From UBA12170 sp964293475 (GTDB lineage: Bacteria > Bacteroidota > Bacteroidia > Bacteroidales > UBA12170), in contig CAXYYJ010000003.1 in the NCBI GenBank assembly GCA_964293475.1, forward strand, positions 65,585 through 129,584: a stretch of 64,000 nucleotides of DNA, read 5' to 3'. A model generated the notes under the pieces. The model was not told the origin of the DNA. It saw nothing but the letters and a program-made list of their open reading frames with translations, and ran no database searches. Position 1 is the first letter of the stretch. Each line of letters begins with the position of its first letter. Below, in pieces: positions 10,330-18,814 of the stretch. The position numbers were made by a program, and so were the translations under genes.

Positions 10330-10337
10330 TAAATTTG
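10330..10337 (+). promoter_or_regulatory. Predicted -7 box for the response regulator
   Basis: TAAATTTG fits TAnnTTTG and sits 29 bases before the regulator ATG, inside the gap after the kinase stop. The regulator may therefore have its own promoter besides read-through from the kinase. No -33 TTG is visible at the usual spacing. Confidence 0.4.
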
Positions 10338-10366
10338 TAGGAACGATTTTAATAAATGGAAATAAG

Positions 10367-10996
10367 ATGCAAAGCCCAATAAAAGTGATGATTGTGGAAG
10401 ATGACAAAGCAGTACGCGAAGGCTTGCACATGCTCATTAATGGATCGGATGGATATCAGTGTATTGCCGCCTGTTCGTCGGCTGAAGAAGCATTGGAAAT
10501 TTTGCCCAAAAACTTGCCCCATGTGGTACTCATGGATATTAATTTGCCTGGAATGAATGGCAAAGAATGTGTGGTTCTTATCAAGGGAACAAATCCTGAA
10601 ATACAGGTCATGATGCTCACCGTTTTCGATAATACGGAGGAAATTTTTAAATCGTTATCAGCAGGAGCTACAGGCTATATGCTGAAAAAAACACCAGCCG
10701 CAAAGCTTCTCGAAGCCATTACAGAACTCGTGAACGGAGGCTCTCCCATGAGCGGCGAAATTGCCCGAAAAGTAGTTCAAACCTTTATGAAACCCGCCGT
10801 TTATCAGTTTCCCGAAGCCAAACTTACAAATCGTGAAGAAGAAATACTCACCTATCTGGCCAAGGGATATCTTTATAAAGAAATAGCCACTGCGCTGTTC
10901 ATTAGCGTTGAAACAGTGAGAACTCACATTCATAAAATCTATCAGAAGCTTCAGGTGCGAACCCGTACAGAAGTTCTGCTCAAATGCATGAAATAG
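10367..10996 (+). CDS. NarL/FixJ-family response regulator
   Basis: The receiver domain has acidic pair Asp12-Asp13, phospho-acceptor Asp57 in LMDINLPG, Thr85 and Lys107. A LuxR-type HTH follows at about residues 145-205 (LTNREEEILTYLAKG, then ISVETVRTHIHKIYQKL). Length 209 matches the family. It follows the HisKA_3 sensor kinase, the usual partner class for NarL-type regulators. Targets are not visible; the downstream secreted protein and lipoprotein genes are candidates by position only. Confidence 0.92.
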   Translation: MQSPIKVMIVEDDKAVREGLHMLINGSDGYQCIAACSSAEEALEILPKNLPHVVLMDINLPGMNGKECVVLIKGTNPEIQVMMLTVFDNTEEIFKSLSAGATGYMLKKTPAAKLLEAITELVNGGSPMSGEIARKVVQTFMKPAVYQFPEAKLTNREEEILTYLAKGYLYKEIATALFISVETVRTHIHKIYQKLQVRTRTEVLLKCMK

Positions 10997-11176
10997 TACA
11001 AAAGATTCCCGGTTTATTCTAAACCAAATATCACACTTTCGTTTGATTGACTCATGTTTATTGTCAGATTACTTTTGACACCATGCGCCAATTAAAGGTT
11101 TGCATGCTTTTGTGTGTGATTTACAAACATTTATTCGGCGTAGAAATTGAAATATTTATCATTAAAAATAATCATT

Positions 11177-12271
11177 ATGAAAAAATCTTTACAAATTTTC
11201 AATGAATTAAAAGGGGCAATTTTATTATTATTCTTCAGTGGCTTATCGCTTTTTGGCAACTCTGTTTTCGCCCAAATTACTATGAATATCAATGACTTCC
11301 CTCACGCAGGAATGCTTGTTGTCCGGAATATCGACAGCACATCTTCCGTTTTGCCTGGCTCTGCCGGTGTTGGACAAGTTTGGGATTTTAGCAATCTGGT
11401 AGCCTCCTTCGATGATTCTACTTTGTACACTCTCCCCAGTGGTCAACCTGGAAATCAGAATTTCCCACAAGCCAATCTGGTATCTCAGGATTTAGATGCC
11501 GATATTAATTATGAAGGGGGTTTCAATTTTATCTACTACGAAACTTCGCCCGAAGGATGGTATACTTACGGACAGGATTTAATGTTGAAGTTTTGGGGAA
11601 TCAATATCAATTGGCATATTATTTATGATCCCGCGGCTCTTATCCTTCCGCTTCCATTTACCTACGAAGATAGCTATAGCCAATCATTTACCTGGTATAA
11701 TTATATGGCCATGGGTTATAATGGTTCAATTACCGACACAACAATGTCTGTTAACCATATAAATATGAGCCAGTTGGCCGATGCCAGTGGAACCATGGTA
11801 ACTCCTGAAGGAAGCTACGAAGTGTTGCGCGTTCACGAAATCATAGAGAGTGTGGACTCTACCTTTACCTACGACCCTACCAATGGCTGGACTTTTAGTG
11901 GAACAAGTTCACGTGTACTTGATGATTACAGGTGGTTTGCCAATGGATTGGGCGAAGTTGGTTTTTTGCAAATGGACGACAAAAAAGATGGTGGAACAAT
12001 CACCTTCTTTAAATCACAAGCTTTGGTTGGTGTTCCGGATATTTCCCAGAAATCACATTTACAAGTCTACCCAAATCCTGCATCAAGTACCATAACCATT
12101 CAATCGGATTTTGATATAAACCGCGTTGAAGTGGTTTCTATGTCGGGTATTACAGTTATGTCAGCCCACAATACAAAAACACTGGATGTTAGCAGACTGA
12201 GCACCGGAGTTTATATGCTGAAAATAGAAAACAAGAGTGGAAGTGAAACCTTGAATTTTGTAAAGCAATAG
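11177..12271 (+). CDS. T9SS type A sorting-domain secreted protein
   Basis: The signal peptide ends SVFAQ. The body is beta-rich and aromatic with no family I recognise. The C-terminus is a type A sorting domain beginning VYPNPASS, with STGVYMLKI and a final KQ. ATG at 11177 is chosen over an upstream TTG because it starts directly with MKK and the signal peptide. A small lipoprotein gene follows after 21 bases and is probably co-transcribed. Function unknown. Confidence 0.8.
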   Translation: MKKSLQIFNELKGAILLLFFSGLSLFGNSVFAQITMNINDFPHAGMLVVRNIDSTSSVLPGSAGVGQVWDFSNLVASFDDSTLYTLPSGQPGNQNFPQANLVSQDLDADINYEGGFNFIYYETSPEGWYTYGQDLMLKFWGININWHIIYDPAALILPLPFTYEDSYSQSFTWYNYMAMGYNGSITDTTMSVNHINMSQLADASGTMVTPEGSYEVLRVHEIIESVDSTFTYDPTNGWTFSGTSSRVLDDYRWFANGLGEVGFLQMDDKKDGGTITFFKSQALVGVPDISQKSHLQVYPNPASSTITIQSDFDINRVEVVSMSGITVMSAHNTKTLDVSRLSTGVYMLKIENKSGSETLNFVKQ

Positions 12272-12292
12272 TTTTCTAATAATATTTAAGTT

Positions 12293-12739
12293 ATGAATCC
12301 ATCAAAACAAGGAAATAGAAGGACTTTAGATTTTACCGAATTCAAAAAAGAATTTGGTTCAGTGGCTTTAGTTTTCTTTGTTTTGATGTTTCTTTCATCA
12401 TGCGGAAAAGAGAAGATTGAGAAACCAGTTCATCCTCCACTTAATGTGATAACCTATTCCATCAACAATATTTCCGATTCGGCTGCAATTTGCGGCGGAT
12501 TGATAGCTTACAAAGGTCCAAAGCGAATTGAAGAGCGAGGCGTCTGCTGGAGTACCAATCAAACTCCCACTGTGCTTGACAATAGAACCATCGATGGTTT
12601 TGGTGTGGGCGAATTTGTGAGCAATGTGAACGGCCTTTTGCCCAATACCCACTATTTCATTCGGGCTTATGCAACAGTTGATAACCAAACCACTTACGGA
12701 ACTCTTGTGTCATTCAGTACGTTAGCTTCTTCACCATAG
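12293..12739 (+). CDS. Small lipoprotein with fibronectin type III-like domain
   Basis: A lipobox LSSC places the lipidated Cys at residue 37 after an unusually long N-terminal region of about 20 residues ahead of the hydrophobic segment. The rest is one beta-sandwich domain of the kind frequent in Bacteroidota surface lipoproteins, with ERGVCWSTNQTPT, GLLPNTHYFIRAYA and GTLVSFST. It follows the T9SS protein gene closely and is followed by a rho-independent terminator. Function unknown; probably surface or periplasmic. Confidence 0.75.
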   Translation: MNPSKQGNRRTLDFTEFKKEFGSVALVFFVLMFLSSCGKEKIEKPVHPPLNVITYSINNISDSAAICGGLIAYKGPKRIEERGVCWSTNQTPTVLDNRTIDGFGVGEFVSNVNGLLPNTHYFIRAYATVDNQTTYGTLVSFSTLASSP

Positions 12740-12853
12740 ATAGCTCACACAGCTGTTGGAACATTTCGGGTTGTTCCGGCTCTAATCTCGTGAAAAAGTT
12801 CATGTATTTCTCCCCCTTAGAATTTCATTTGAAATCCCGGACATTCATCATTC

Positions 12854-12888
12854 AGCTCATATCTTTTTCAACGGATATGGGCTTTTTT
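12854..12888 (+). terminator. Rho-independent terminator after the lipoprotein gene
   Basis: A 10-bp stem (AGCTCATATC with GATATGGGCT, one G-U pair) encloses a 10-base loop and is followed by a run of T on the plus strand. Confidence 0.75.
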
Positions 12889-12901
12889 ATTGAATAGAAA
12901 C

Positions 12902-13486
12902 TTAGAATTGAAATGGTTTAAAACCAGTTTCCTTTTTCCACTTAATATTACATCCAGTGCTGGGTTTTTGATTCAAATCAACGGGAAGTCCATGAAGCAA
13001 AGCTTCCAAAGCCGCTCTTAAATCTTTCCCATTCACAGGAGCATTGTTTTTGGGCCGCGAATCGTCGAGTTGACCCCGATAAACACATAAATCATTCCCA
13101 TTGAACAAGTTATAATCGGGAGTGCAGGCTGCTTCATAGGCTTTTGCTATTTCCTGCGTTTCGTCGTAAAGATACGGGAAAGGAAAACCCCATTTTTCAG
13201 CATGGATTTTCATTTGTTCGGGGCCATCCTGTGGATAGTTTTCCACATCGTTGCTCGAAATGGCCACAAAACCAAAACCCTGTGGAATGTATTCGCGAGC
13301 TATGTTTACTATCTCATCAATCACGTGAATCACATAAGGACAATGATTGCAAATAAAGACAACCAGCGTGCCTTTTGTTCCTCTGATTTGACTAAAAGTT
13401 TTCATTTGACCACTTACCACATCGGGCAAGTTGAATTCGGGGGCTTTAAACCCCAAAGGAATTTGAGTAGTAGGTGTTTCGGCCAT
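12902..13486 (-). CDS. Thioredoxin-like redoxin family protein
   Basis: An AhpC/TSA-redoxin fold: GFKAPEFNLPDV at the N-terminus, then the strand LVVFICNHCPYV with a CNHC motif at residues 46-49. No signal peptide is visible, so it is probably cytoplasmic. The 194-residue length and the CxHCPYV motif match the thioredoxin/peroxiredoxin-like group common in Bacteroidota and Planctomycetes. The specific substrate is unknown. It is transcribed singly from its own -7 box. Confidence 0.85.
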   Translation of the reverse strand: MAETPTTQIPLGFKAPEFNLPDVVSGQMKTFSQIRGTKGTLVVFICNHCPYVIHVIDEIVNIAREYIPQGFGFVAISSNDVENYPQDGPEQMKIHAEKWGFPFPYLYDETQEIAKAYEAACTPDYNLFNGNDLCVYRGQLDDSRPKNNAPVNGKDLRAALEALLHGLPVDLNQKPSTGCNIKWKKETGFKPFQF

Positions 13487-13496
13487 TGTTTTTTTT

Positions 13497-13504
13497 CAAA
13501 ATTA
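13497..13504 (-). promoter_or_regulatory. Predicted -7 box for the thioredoxin-like gene
   Basis: On the minus strand the sequence is TAATTTTG, matching TAnnTTTG, 10 bases before the ATG at 13486; the leader would be only a few bases long. Confidence 0.5.
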
Positions 13505-13535
13505 GTTATTTCCAGCGTTGTTTCGTCGATGAATT

Positions 13536-14675
13536 TTATTTGGATGGAAGCTTTTCCAGCCAGCGAAAAAGTAATGTGTCATAAACATGATAGGAGACAA
13601 TTCCTTCTAAATCAAATTTCTTATAAATCAAATCTTTGCTGAGCAGCGATTGCAGCGATCGGAGCAATGCGGCTGAGCTGCCTAAATCATACTTACTATA
13701 AAATGCTGTGGATGTGATATTTGTTACACTTCCCTCCTGAGCTATGGCTTTTAAAAGCTTCCATTGAGGTTTGGTTAACATATCCCTATAAGTAAAGAAA
13801 ATCATTTCCTGTTCCTTCAATAATTCATGGGCCTGATTTTGCCACATGGCGATATCTATTTCCCCTTCGGAATTGGTAAAAAGTCTGTTGCAGGCTAGTT
13901 GAACATAAAATGTATGTTGGCGTGTCCATGTAAGTAATTGGTCCACAACTTCTTCATCAATTTTTCTTTCATGAGTGCTAAACTTTTGGATAATAAAGTC
14001 TTTATAGACTTCACGGTTTATTTCGCTCAAATGCAAAAATGAAGTGCTTCTGTAAAATGGTTTTTGCGGATTGCTAAATATGTCATTCATAATCTGCTGC
14101 TGACTTCCCGAAAAAATAAACACCACATTTTGCAACGATTGGATTACAGTTCTTAAAAAAGCATCCATATTTTCTTCGGGGTATTTTGTTATCTGCTGAA
14201 ATTCATCAAGGATAATAAGAACTGGTTTGTTTTGTAAATCAAGTAGTTGTAGTATTTTTTGCACCTGGGTTTTACTCTCGTTCTCTCGCATGTGCAGCTT
14301 AATAGAAGGCTCGCCGTTAATGGGATCGTAGGAAACTGACATATTGAGAGCCTTGAAAAACTTCCAAATTTTTTCGCCGATGGTTGATTTTTGCGGAACT
14401 GCCTGAACTATTGATGTTGAGAAGGTATTCAAAAAGTCTTCCATGTTTTCGGTGGATAAAATATCGATGTATACAGATATCCATTGGTCCGATATTTTAT
14501 TCTGAAGATGCTTCAAAAGACCAGTTTTTCCCATCCTTCTCAGCGAAATTAATGTAGTCGACTGATGACTTTTTATGTTGTTCAATAGTGTATTTATCTC
14601 ATTTTCACGATCACAAAAGTATTCTGGGCCAAGATATTTTGTTGTGGGAAATGGCGTAAATAATTCCTTATTCAT
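13536..14675 (-). CDS. Stand-alone AAA ATPase with C-terminal winged helix
   Basis: The N-terminal P-loop is the LRRMGKTGL variant (Lys50, Thr51) seen in archaeal-type ATPases; Walker B is LIILDEFQQI (Asp157, Glu158), followed by VFIFSGSQQ as sensor region. The C-terminal ~80 residues (from QWKLLKAIAQEG) look like a winged helix. ATG at 14675 is chosen over a TTG at 14705 because the -7 box lies between them. Three tandem palindromes overlap the promoter, so self-regulation through the winged helix is a reasonable inference. No toxin, nuclease or transposase partner is adjacent. Cellular role unknown. Confidence 0.8.
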   Translation of the reverse strand: MNKELFTPFPTTKYLGPEYFCDRENEINTLLNNIKSHQSTTLISLRRMGKTGLLKHLQNKISDQWISVYIDILSTENMEDFLNTFSTSIVQAVPQKSTIGEKIWKFFKALNMSVSYDPINGEPSIKLHMRENESKTQVQKILQLLDLQNKPVLIILDEFQQITKYPEENMDAFLRTVIQSLQNVVFIFSGSQQQIMNDIFSNPQKPFYRSTSFLHLSEINREVYKDFIIQKFSTHERKIDEEVVDQLLTWTRQHTFYVQLACNRLFTNSEGEIDIAMWQNQAHELLKEQEMIFFTYRDMLTKPQWKLLKAIAQEGSVTNITSTAFYSKYDLGSSAALLRSLQSLLSKDLIYKKFDLEGIVSYHVYDTLLFRWLEKLPSK

Positions 14676-14689
14676 GATTTTATTTTTTA

Positions 14690-14720
14690 CAAATATATGT
14701 AACAAAATGTTAGTAACAAA
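14690..14720 (-). promoter_or_regulatory. Promoter of the ATPase gene, -33 box inside tandem repeat
   Basis: On the minus strand TATATTTG (14690-14697) is a perfect -7 box, and TTTG (14717-14720) lies 19 bases upstream, the usual -33 spacing. The -33 box falls within the middle of the three palindromic repeats. Confidence 0.65.
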
Positions 14721-14740
14721 ATGTTAGTAACAAAATGTTA
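14700..14740. repeat. Three tandem 14-bp palindromic repeats (candidate operator)
   Basis: The 13-base palindrome TAACAAAATGTTA occurs three times in perfect copies, each separated by one G (14700-14712, 14714-14726, 14728-14740). The array covers the -33 region of the ATPase promoter, as expected for repressor sites. Confidence 0.85.
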
Positions 14741-14806
14741 CTAAATTCTAAGTCCACGAAAATGGCCGGAAATAGGCGAAATAATCATTAAAAAGGGGGA
14801 TGGAAA

Positions 14807-15748
14807 TTATATCTTACTGAGCGATTCCAGTGTTTTATTGTATTCCTTTATCATATTTTTAATGATTTCGGCGGCGGGGAGAATGTCGTGAATGGTGGAA
14901 GAAACCTGCCCAATTTCCAATTCGCCCTGCTGTAAATCGCCTTCGAACATGCCTTTTTTGGCGCGTCCTTTGCCCAATAGATTGGCTAATTCTTCTTTAG
15001 ATGGGTGGGCTTCATAGGCTTTCTCAACATCACTTAAAAACTGGTTTCTCAGTAGGCGCACAGGAACCAACTCCTTGAGCGTGAGTTTGGTGTCGCCATC
15101 CGTTGCATTGAGTATTTCGAGTTTAAAATTCTCATGGGCCGACGATTCGGTGCTTGCCACAAAACGGCTCCCCACCTGAACACCCTCTGCACCCAGCGAC
15201 ATGGCGGCCAGCATGGCTCTTCCACTGCCAATTCCACCCGCAGCAATAAGCGGAATATCAATCAATTCTCTGATTTTTGGAATAAGAGTCAAAGTGGTGG
15301 TTTCTTCTATTCCGTTGTGCCCGCCGGCTTCGAACCCTTCGGCAACAATGGCATCAACTCCGGCTTCCAAACATTTCAGGGCAAATTTGGAATTGGCAAT
15401 CACATGAACCACCACAATTCCTTTTTCCTTGAGGAAGCTTGTATATTTTTTTGGATTTCCGGCGGAGGTGAAAACAATGGGAACTTTCTCATCCAGAATA
15501 ATTTGAATATGCTCGTCTATTTGTGGATAGAGCAGGGGGAGATTCACGCCAAAAGGTTTATCTGTGGCTTTTTTAGCTTTCTGAATGTGTGTTCTAAGCA
15601 CTTCCGGATACATGCTGCCAGCACCAATGAGCCCAAGTCCGCCCGCTTCCGAAACAGCAGCAGCCAACTCCCAACCGCTGCACCAAATCATTCCCCCCTG
15701 AATAATTGGGTATTTAATATTGAAAAGCTTTGTGATTCTGTTTGCCAT
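14807..15748 (-). CDS. Nitronate monooxygenase / FabK-like flavin oxidoreductase
   Basis: An FMN-dependent TIM barrel: YPIIQGGMIW at the N-terminus, GLIGAGSMYP, VDAIVAEGFEAGGH with the conserved His of the family, IAAGGIGSG and GVQVGSRF for phosphate binding. These fit the NPD family, which includes class I nitronate monooxygenase and enoyl-ACP reductase II (FabK). The sequence alone does not separate these activities. It follows the PNGase F-like gene after 17 bases and is probably on the same transcript. No signal peptide; cytoplasmic. Confidence 0.85.
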   Translation of the reverse strand: MANRITKLFNIKYPIIQGGMIWCSGWELAAAVSEAGGLGLIGAGSMYPEVLRTHIQKAKKATDKPFGVNLPLLYPQIDEHIQIILDEKVPIVFTSAGNPKKYTSFLKEKGIVVVHVIANSKFALKCLEAGVDAIVAEGFEAGGHNGIEETTTLTLIPKIRELIDIPLIAAGGIGSGRAMLAAMSLGAEGVQVGSRFVASTESSAHENFKLEILNATDGDTKLTLKELVPVRLLRNQFLSDVEKAYEAHPSKEELANLLGKGRAKKGMFEGDLQQGELEIGQVSSTIHDILPAAEIIKNMIKEYNKTLESLSKI

Positions 15749-15765
15749 CGTATTGATTTAAATAA

Positions 15766-17352
15766 TTACCTGAAAATCATAAACTGTTCTCGTATCTCCG
15801 TGCCAAAATCCGGTTCAAACCGTTTGAGCTCGGTGTTTTTCTTTTGATCGAGAATGCGGAGAACGGGCAAATTATTATTCAATTTTACCCCATTGCCATC
15901 CAAATCGTAAAATATCATTTCGTAGCACCCGGGAACAAAATTCAACTGAAACTGATACATGGTATCGGGTTTTAAATCGCCGCTGATAAAGAAAGGATCG
16001 CCATTATCGTTAAAGATTTCCAGACCATTTTGATATCCATTGTGGTCGGTAATTATATCAAATTTTAATTTATACGGAAACACATCGGCCAATGCCATTT
16101 GCGATGTTTTTTTTGCACCCGAAAAGGCTTTTTCCAGTCCGTTTACCGTTGAAACATGAACAGTAAAATTTTCTGGCTCATCATCATTCTCGTAAAAATA
16201 CCAGTTTATGGAGGGCAAATAAATGATTTCTTCCTCCAGAAAACCCAATTCTCCATTCCAGCGGAATTTATTGTCGGTCTGAAAGTTATAACCATAATTA
16301 AAGGTAATTTCTTCAATAGGCTCCATTCCACGGTTTTGAATCAGGATTACGGGCGTTCCGCAAATGGGGTTATAGCGTTGATGCCAGATATTGGTATTTG
16401 GAGCTAAAATTTCTGAAATGGCTATTTGCGGTTCCTGCTCATCAACTTGTAGCGCAAACAATACCGAAGAAACCACAAAAGCATCAATACCACTGGTTTG
16501 ATTTAAATCCGACTGGAAAACCAAATCCAATTTCAAATCATTTTTTGCAAGCTGAGTTTTGTCAAAAAAATGCCTGATGGGGTGTACCTGCAATCCCGGG
16601 CACCAATTGGGGCGTTCCACAAACCAGCCATCATGTTGCGGGAAAATGGGGTTGAGACCGCAGTCATCGCGCCAAATGCTTCGGCGGGCTATTTCTTCGT
16701 CGTTGAGTTTTAGAAAATAAAATCTTCCGGATGATTGCGGCGCGCTTTGATTTCCACTCACCAAAACGCTAATAAAGGCTGCATTGGTACCCTGGGGAAT
16801 ATTCAATTGTTTTGATGGTAAATCTGCGCTGCTAATACCTTCTTTACCATATTTAAAACCTTCTAAATTGCTTTGCCACAATGGAATAATGGCTTTAATA
16901 GCAAAGCCGGCAGGACCTTCCTCCGCCGAGAGACGGGCGTTTACTTTAAATGACAAATCGGAATCTGAGGGCACCAAATAAATATTCTTGTCTTTTCTCA
17001 GCCAACTTTGCCAAAGCTCTAAATCTACCAAATATTCCAATCCTGGACTTAGATTATTGGGCATAGTTGATGGAAGATAAATTCTTCCAAACTCAACAAA
17101 TTCAGGTGATTCTGAGTTTTGATTTTTGAGTTGAAGAGAAAGAAATGTCCCATCAGAAATTTTTTTCGATTCAGCGAACTGAAATTCCAGCATGAGCTTT
17201 AGAGAATGAAATTCGGACTCAGGGAGCTGGAAATGCAGCTTTTGGGAATTGTGGATTCCTGGAGTAGATTCAGGAACAATAATCGTTTGACTTTGTGTCA
17301 ATTGAATGCTCCACAGCATTATCAGCGCAATTGAAAAGTATAGTTTATGCAT
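15766..17352 (-). CDS. Secreted protein with PNGase F-related domain
   Basis: A signal peptide ends about TQSQ. The centre (about residues 205-300) matches the C-terminal half of peptide-N-glycosidase F: a strand YFLKLNDEEIARR, WRDDCGLNPIFPQ, then RPNWCPGLQV with two Cys that form a disulphide in that family, and a DLVFQSDLNQTSG strand. The flanking N-terminal and C-terminal beta-rich regions are not recognised. True PNGase F needs acidic residues in both of its sandwich domains, and I cannot confirm them, so deglycosylation is only a possibility. No T9SS sorting domain is seen. Confidence 0.7.
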   Translation of the reverse strand: MHKLYFSIALIMLWSIQLTQSQTIIVPESTPGIHNSQKLHFQLPESEFHSLKLMLEFQFAESKKISDGTFLSLQLKNQNSESPEFVEFGRIYLPSTMPNNLSPGLEYLVDLELWQSWLRKDKNIYLVPSDSDLSFKVNARLSAEEGPAGFAIKAIIPLWQSNLEGFKYGKEGISSADLPSKQLNIPQGTNAAFISVLVSGNQSAPQSSGRFYFLKLNDEEIARRSIWRDDCGLNPIFPQHDGWFVERPNWCPGLQVHPIRHFFDKTQLAKNDLKLDLVFQSDLNQTSGIDAFVVSSVLFALQVDEQEPQIAISEILAPNTNIWHQRYNPICGTPVILIQNRGMEPIEEITFNYGYNFQTDNKFRWNGELGFLEEEIIYLPSINWYFYENDDEPENFTVHVSTVNGLEKAFSGAKKTSQMALADVFPYKLKFDIITDHNGYQNGLEIFNDNGDPFFISGDLKPDTMYQFQLNFVPGCYEMIFYDLDGNGVKLNNNLPVLRILDQKKNTELKRFEPDFGTEIREQFMIFR

Positions 17353-17375
17353 TGTCGGACCATTTTATGAGATTT

Positions 17376-17383
17376 CAAAGTTA
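17376..17383 (-). promoter_or_regulatory. Predicted -7 box for the PNGase F-like gene
   Basis: Minus-strand TAACTTTG fits TAnnTTTG, 23 bases before the ATG at 17352. No clear -33 box is visible. Confidence 0.45.
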
Positions 17384-17548
17384 CGGGTTTTTTCCACTGA
17401 AAAAGAATTTATCCATGGGTTTATTTACCTCATTTTTTCCCTGAAACTCAATAAAACAGCATTTTTACAGTTATTTCACTAACAAAAAGGCAACATATTT
17501 TGTAACATTGTTGTCTCATTGATATCATCTGTTTATAATGCTATAATT

Positions 17549-18790
17549 ATGCAAAGAAAATCTATTTTATTGGTGGTTGCCGCTGCAGCTGCCCTCATGC
17601 TTATCTGGTATTTTTATCCATCAAAATCTAGTTCCACAGCCATTCAAACCGAGGTGAAGTCGGGTCCCTTTGTCATTAGTGTAAATACTACCGGCGAGTT
17701 GGATGCAAAAAACTCCACCGAAATAAACGGTCCAACAAGTTTGGAGAATATTGGAATCTGGTCGGACATAAAGTTGGAAAATATAGTGGAAGAGGGCACT
17801 GTGGTCGATTCTGGTGAATATATTGCCAGTCTCGACAAAACTGTGGTTCTCAATAAATTAAAGGAAATAGATGCCAATCTCGATAAGCTCAACAGCCAGA
17901 TAACCAACTTAAAACTTGACTCTGCGCTTAATCTCAGGGCCGCCCGCGACAATCTCGTCAACCTGAAATACGCCACCGAAGAGGCAAAACTCGAGGTGGA
18001 AAACAGCAAATTTGAACCGCCTGCAACTCAGCGGAAAGTCGAAATTGCCTATGAGAAATCTGTGAGAAATTTGGAGCAGGCCGAGGAGAATTACAACCTG
18101 AAACGCAATAAGGAAGAAACTACCATTCAACAGGTGATGATAGATTTTAATGCCAACATGAATACAAAAAATCAAACAATGGGTGTGTTGGATGAGTTTA
18201 CTATAAAAGCTCCGCAGGCGGGCATGGTGATTTATGCCAAATCCTGGCGGGGGGAAAAAATCAAAGCCGGCTCCATGATTAGTCCCTGGCGTCCGGTGGT
18301 GGCAAAATTGCCCGATCTTACCCGAATGCTCGTAAAAACCTACGTCAACGAGATTGATATCAGCAAAGTGAAAGTGGGTCAGGAAGTTACCATAGGAGTG
18401 GATGCTTTCCCCGGAAAATCACTCACAGGAAAGATTACCTCCGTAGCCAATATTGGCGAAGAGCTTAAAAACAGTACTGCCCACGTTTTTGAAGTGATTA
18501 TTGATGTTTTTGAACAGGATGCGGATTTAAGGCCAGCCATGACCACCAAAAATAAAATAGTGACCGATGTTCTCGAAAATGTAACCTATATCTCCCTCGA
18601 AAGCCTAAACACCTTGGATAGCATTCAGTTTGTTTACACAGAAGGCGTAAAAAAGGAAGTAAAGACAGCCCAAAGCAACGATGAGAGCATCATTGTTACC
18701 GAAGGCTTAAAGCCAGGCGATATCATCTATCTATTCCCCCCCGAAGGTGCCGAGGATTGGAAAATGAAGCGTTTGTCGGGTAGCAAATAG
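17549..18790 (+). CDS. MacA/HlyD-like periplasmic adaptor
   Basis: One N-terminal membrane anchor (about residues 5-22) is followed by a lipoyl-like half, an alpha-hairpin coiled coil at about residues 85-175, the second lipoyl half (FTIKAPQAGMVIYAK) and beta-barrel and membrane-proximal domains. This is the membrane-fusion protein of a tripartite efflux system. It heads an operon with an FtsX-type permease (24 bases on) and a TolC-type channel. ATG at 17549 is chosen because it begins MQRKS directly before the anchor. No ATPase gene is in the operon. Confidence 0.85.
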   Translation: MQRKSILLVVAAAAALMLIWYFYPSKSSSTAIQTEVKSGPFVISVNTTGELDAKNSTEINGPTSLENIGIWSDIKLENIVEEGTVVDSGEYIASLDKTVVLNKLKEIDANLDKLNSQITNLKLDSALNLRAARDNLVNLKYATEEAKLEVENSKFEPPATQRKVEIAYEKSVRNLEQAEENYNLKRNKEETTIQQVMIDFNANMNTKNQTMGVLDEFTIKAPQAGMVIYAKSWRGEKIKAGSMISPWRPVVAKLPDLTRMLVKTYVNEIDISKVKVGQEVTIGVDAFPGKSLTGKITSVANIGEELKNSTAHVFEVIIDVFEQDADLRPAMTTKNKIVTDVLENVTYISLESLNTLDSIQFVYTEGVKKEVKTAQSNDESIIVTEGLKPGDIIYLFPPEGAEDWKMKRLSGSK

Positions 18791-18799
18791 TCACTAAAC

Positions 18800-18805
18800 A
18801 GGAGG
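18800..18805 (+). promoter_or_regulatory. Shine-Dalgarno sequence supporting a TTG start
   Basis: AGGAGG lies 9 bases before the TTG at 18815, an ideal spacing. Such strong sites are rare in Bacteroidota and this one fixes the start of the permease. Confidence 0.65.
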
Positions 18806-18814
18806 AATTGTCCA

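Noticed and set aside
13536..14740. ATPase as part of a defence or toxin-antitoxin system
   Set aside because: No nuclease, toxin, methylase or other effector gene is adjacent; neighbours are metabolic.
15134..15847. 237-codon open frame on the plus strand
   Set aside because: It is antisense to the nitronate monooxygenase-like gene and extends into the PNGase F-like gene; composition is shadow-like.
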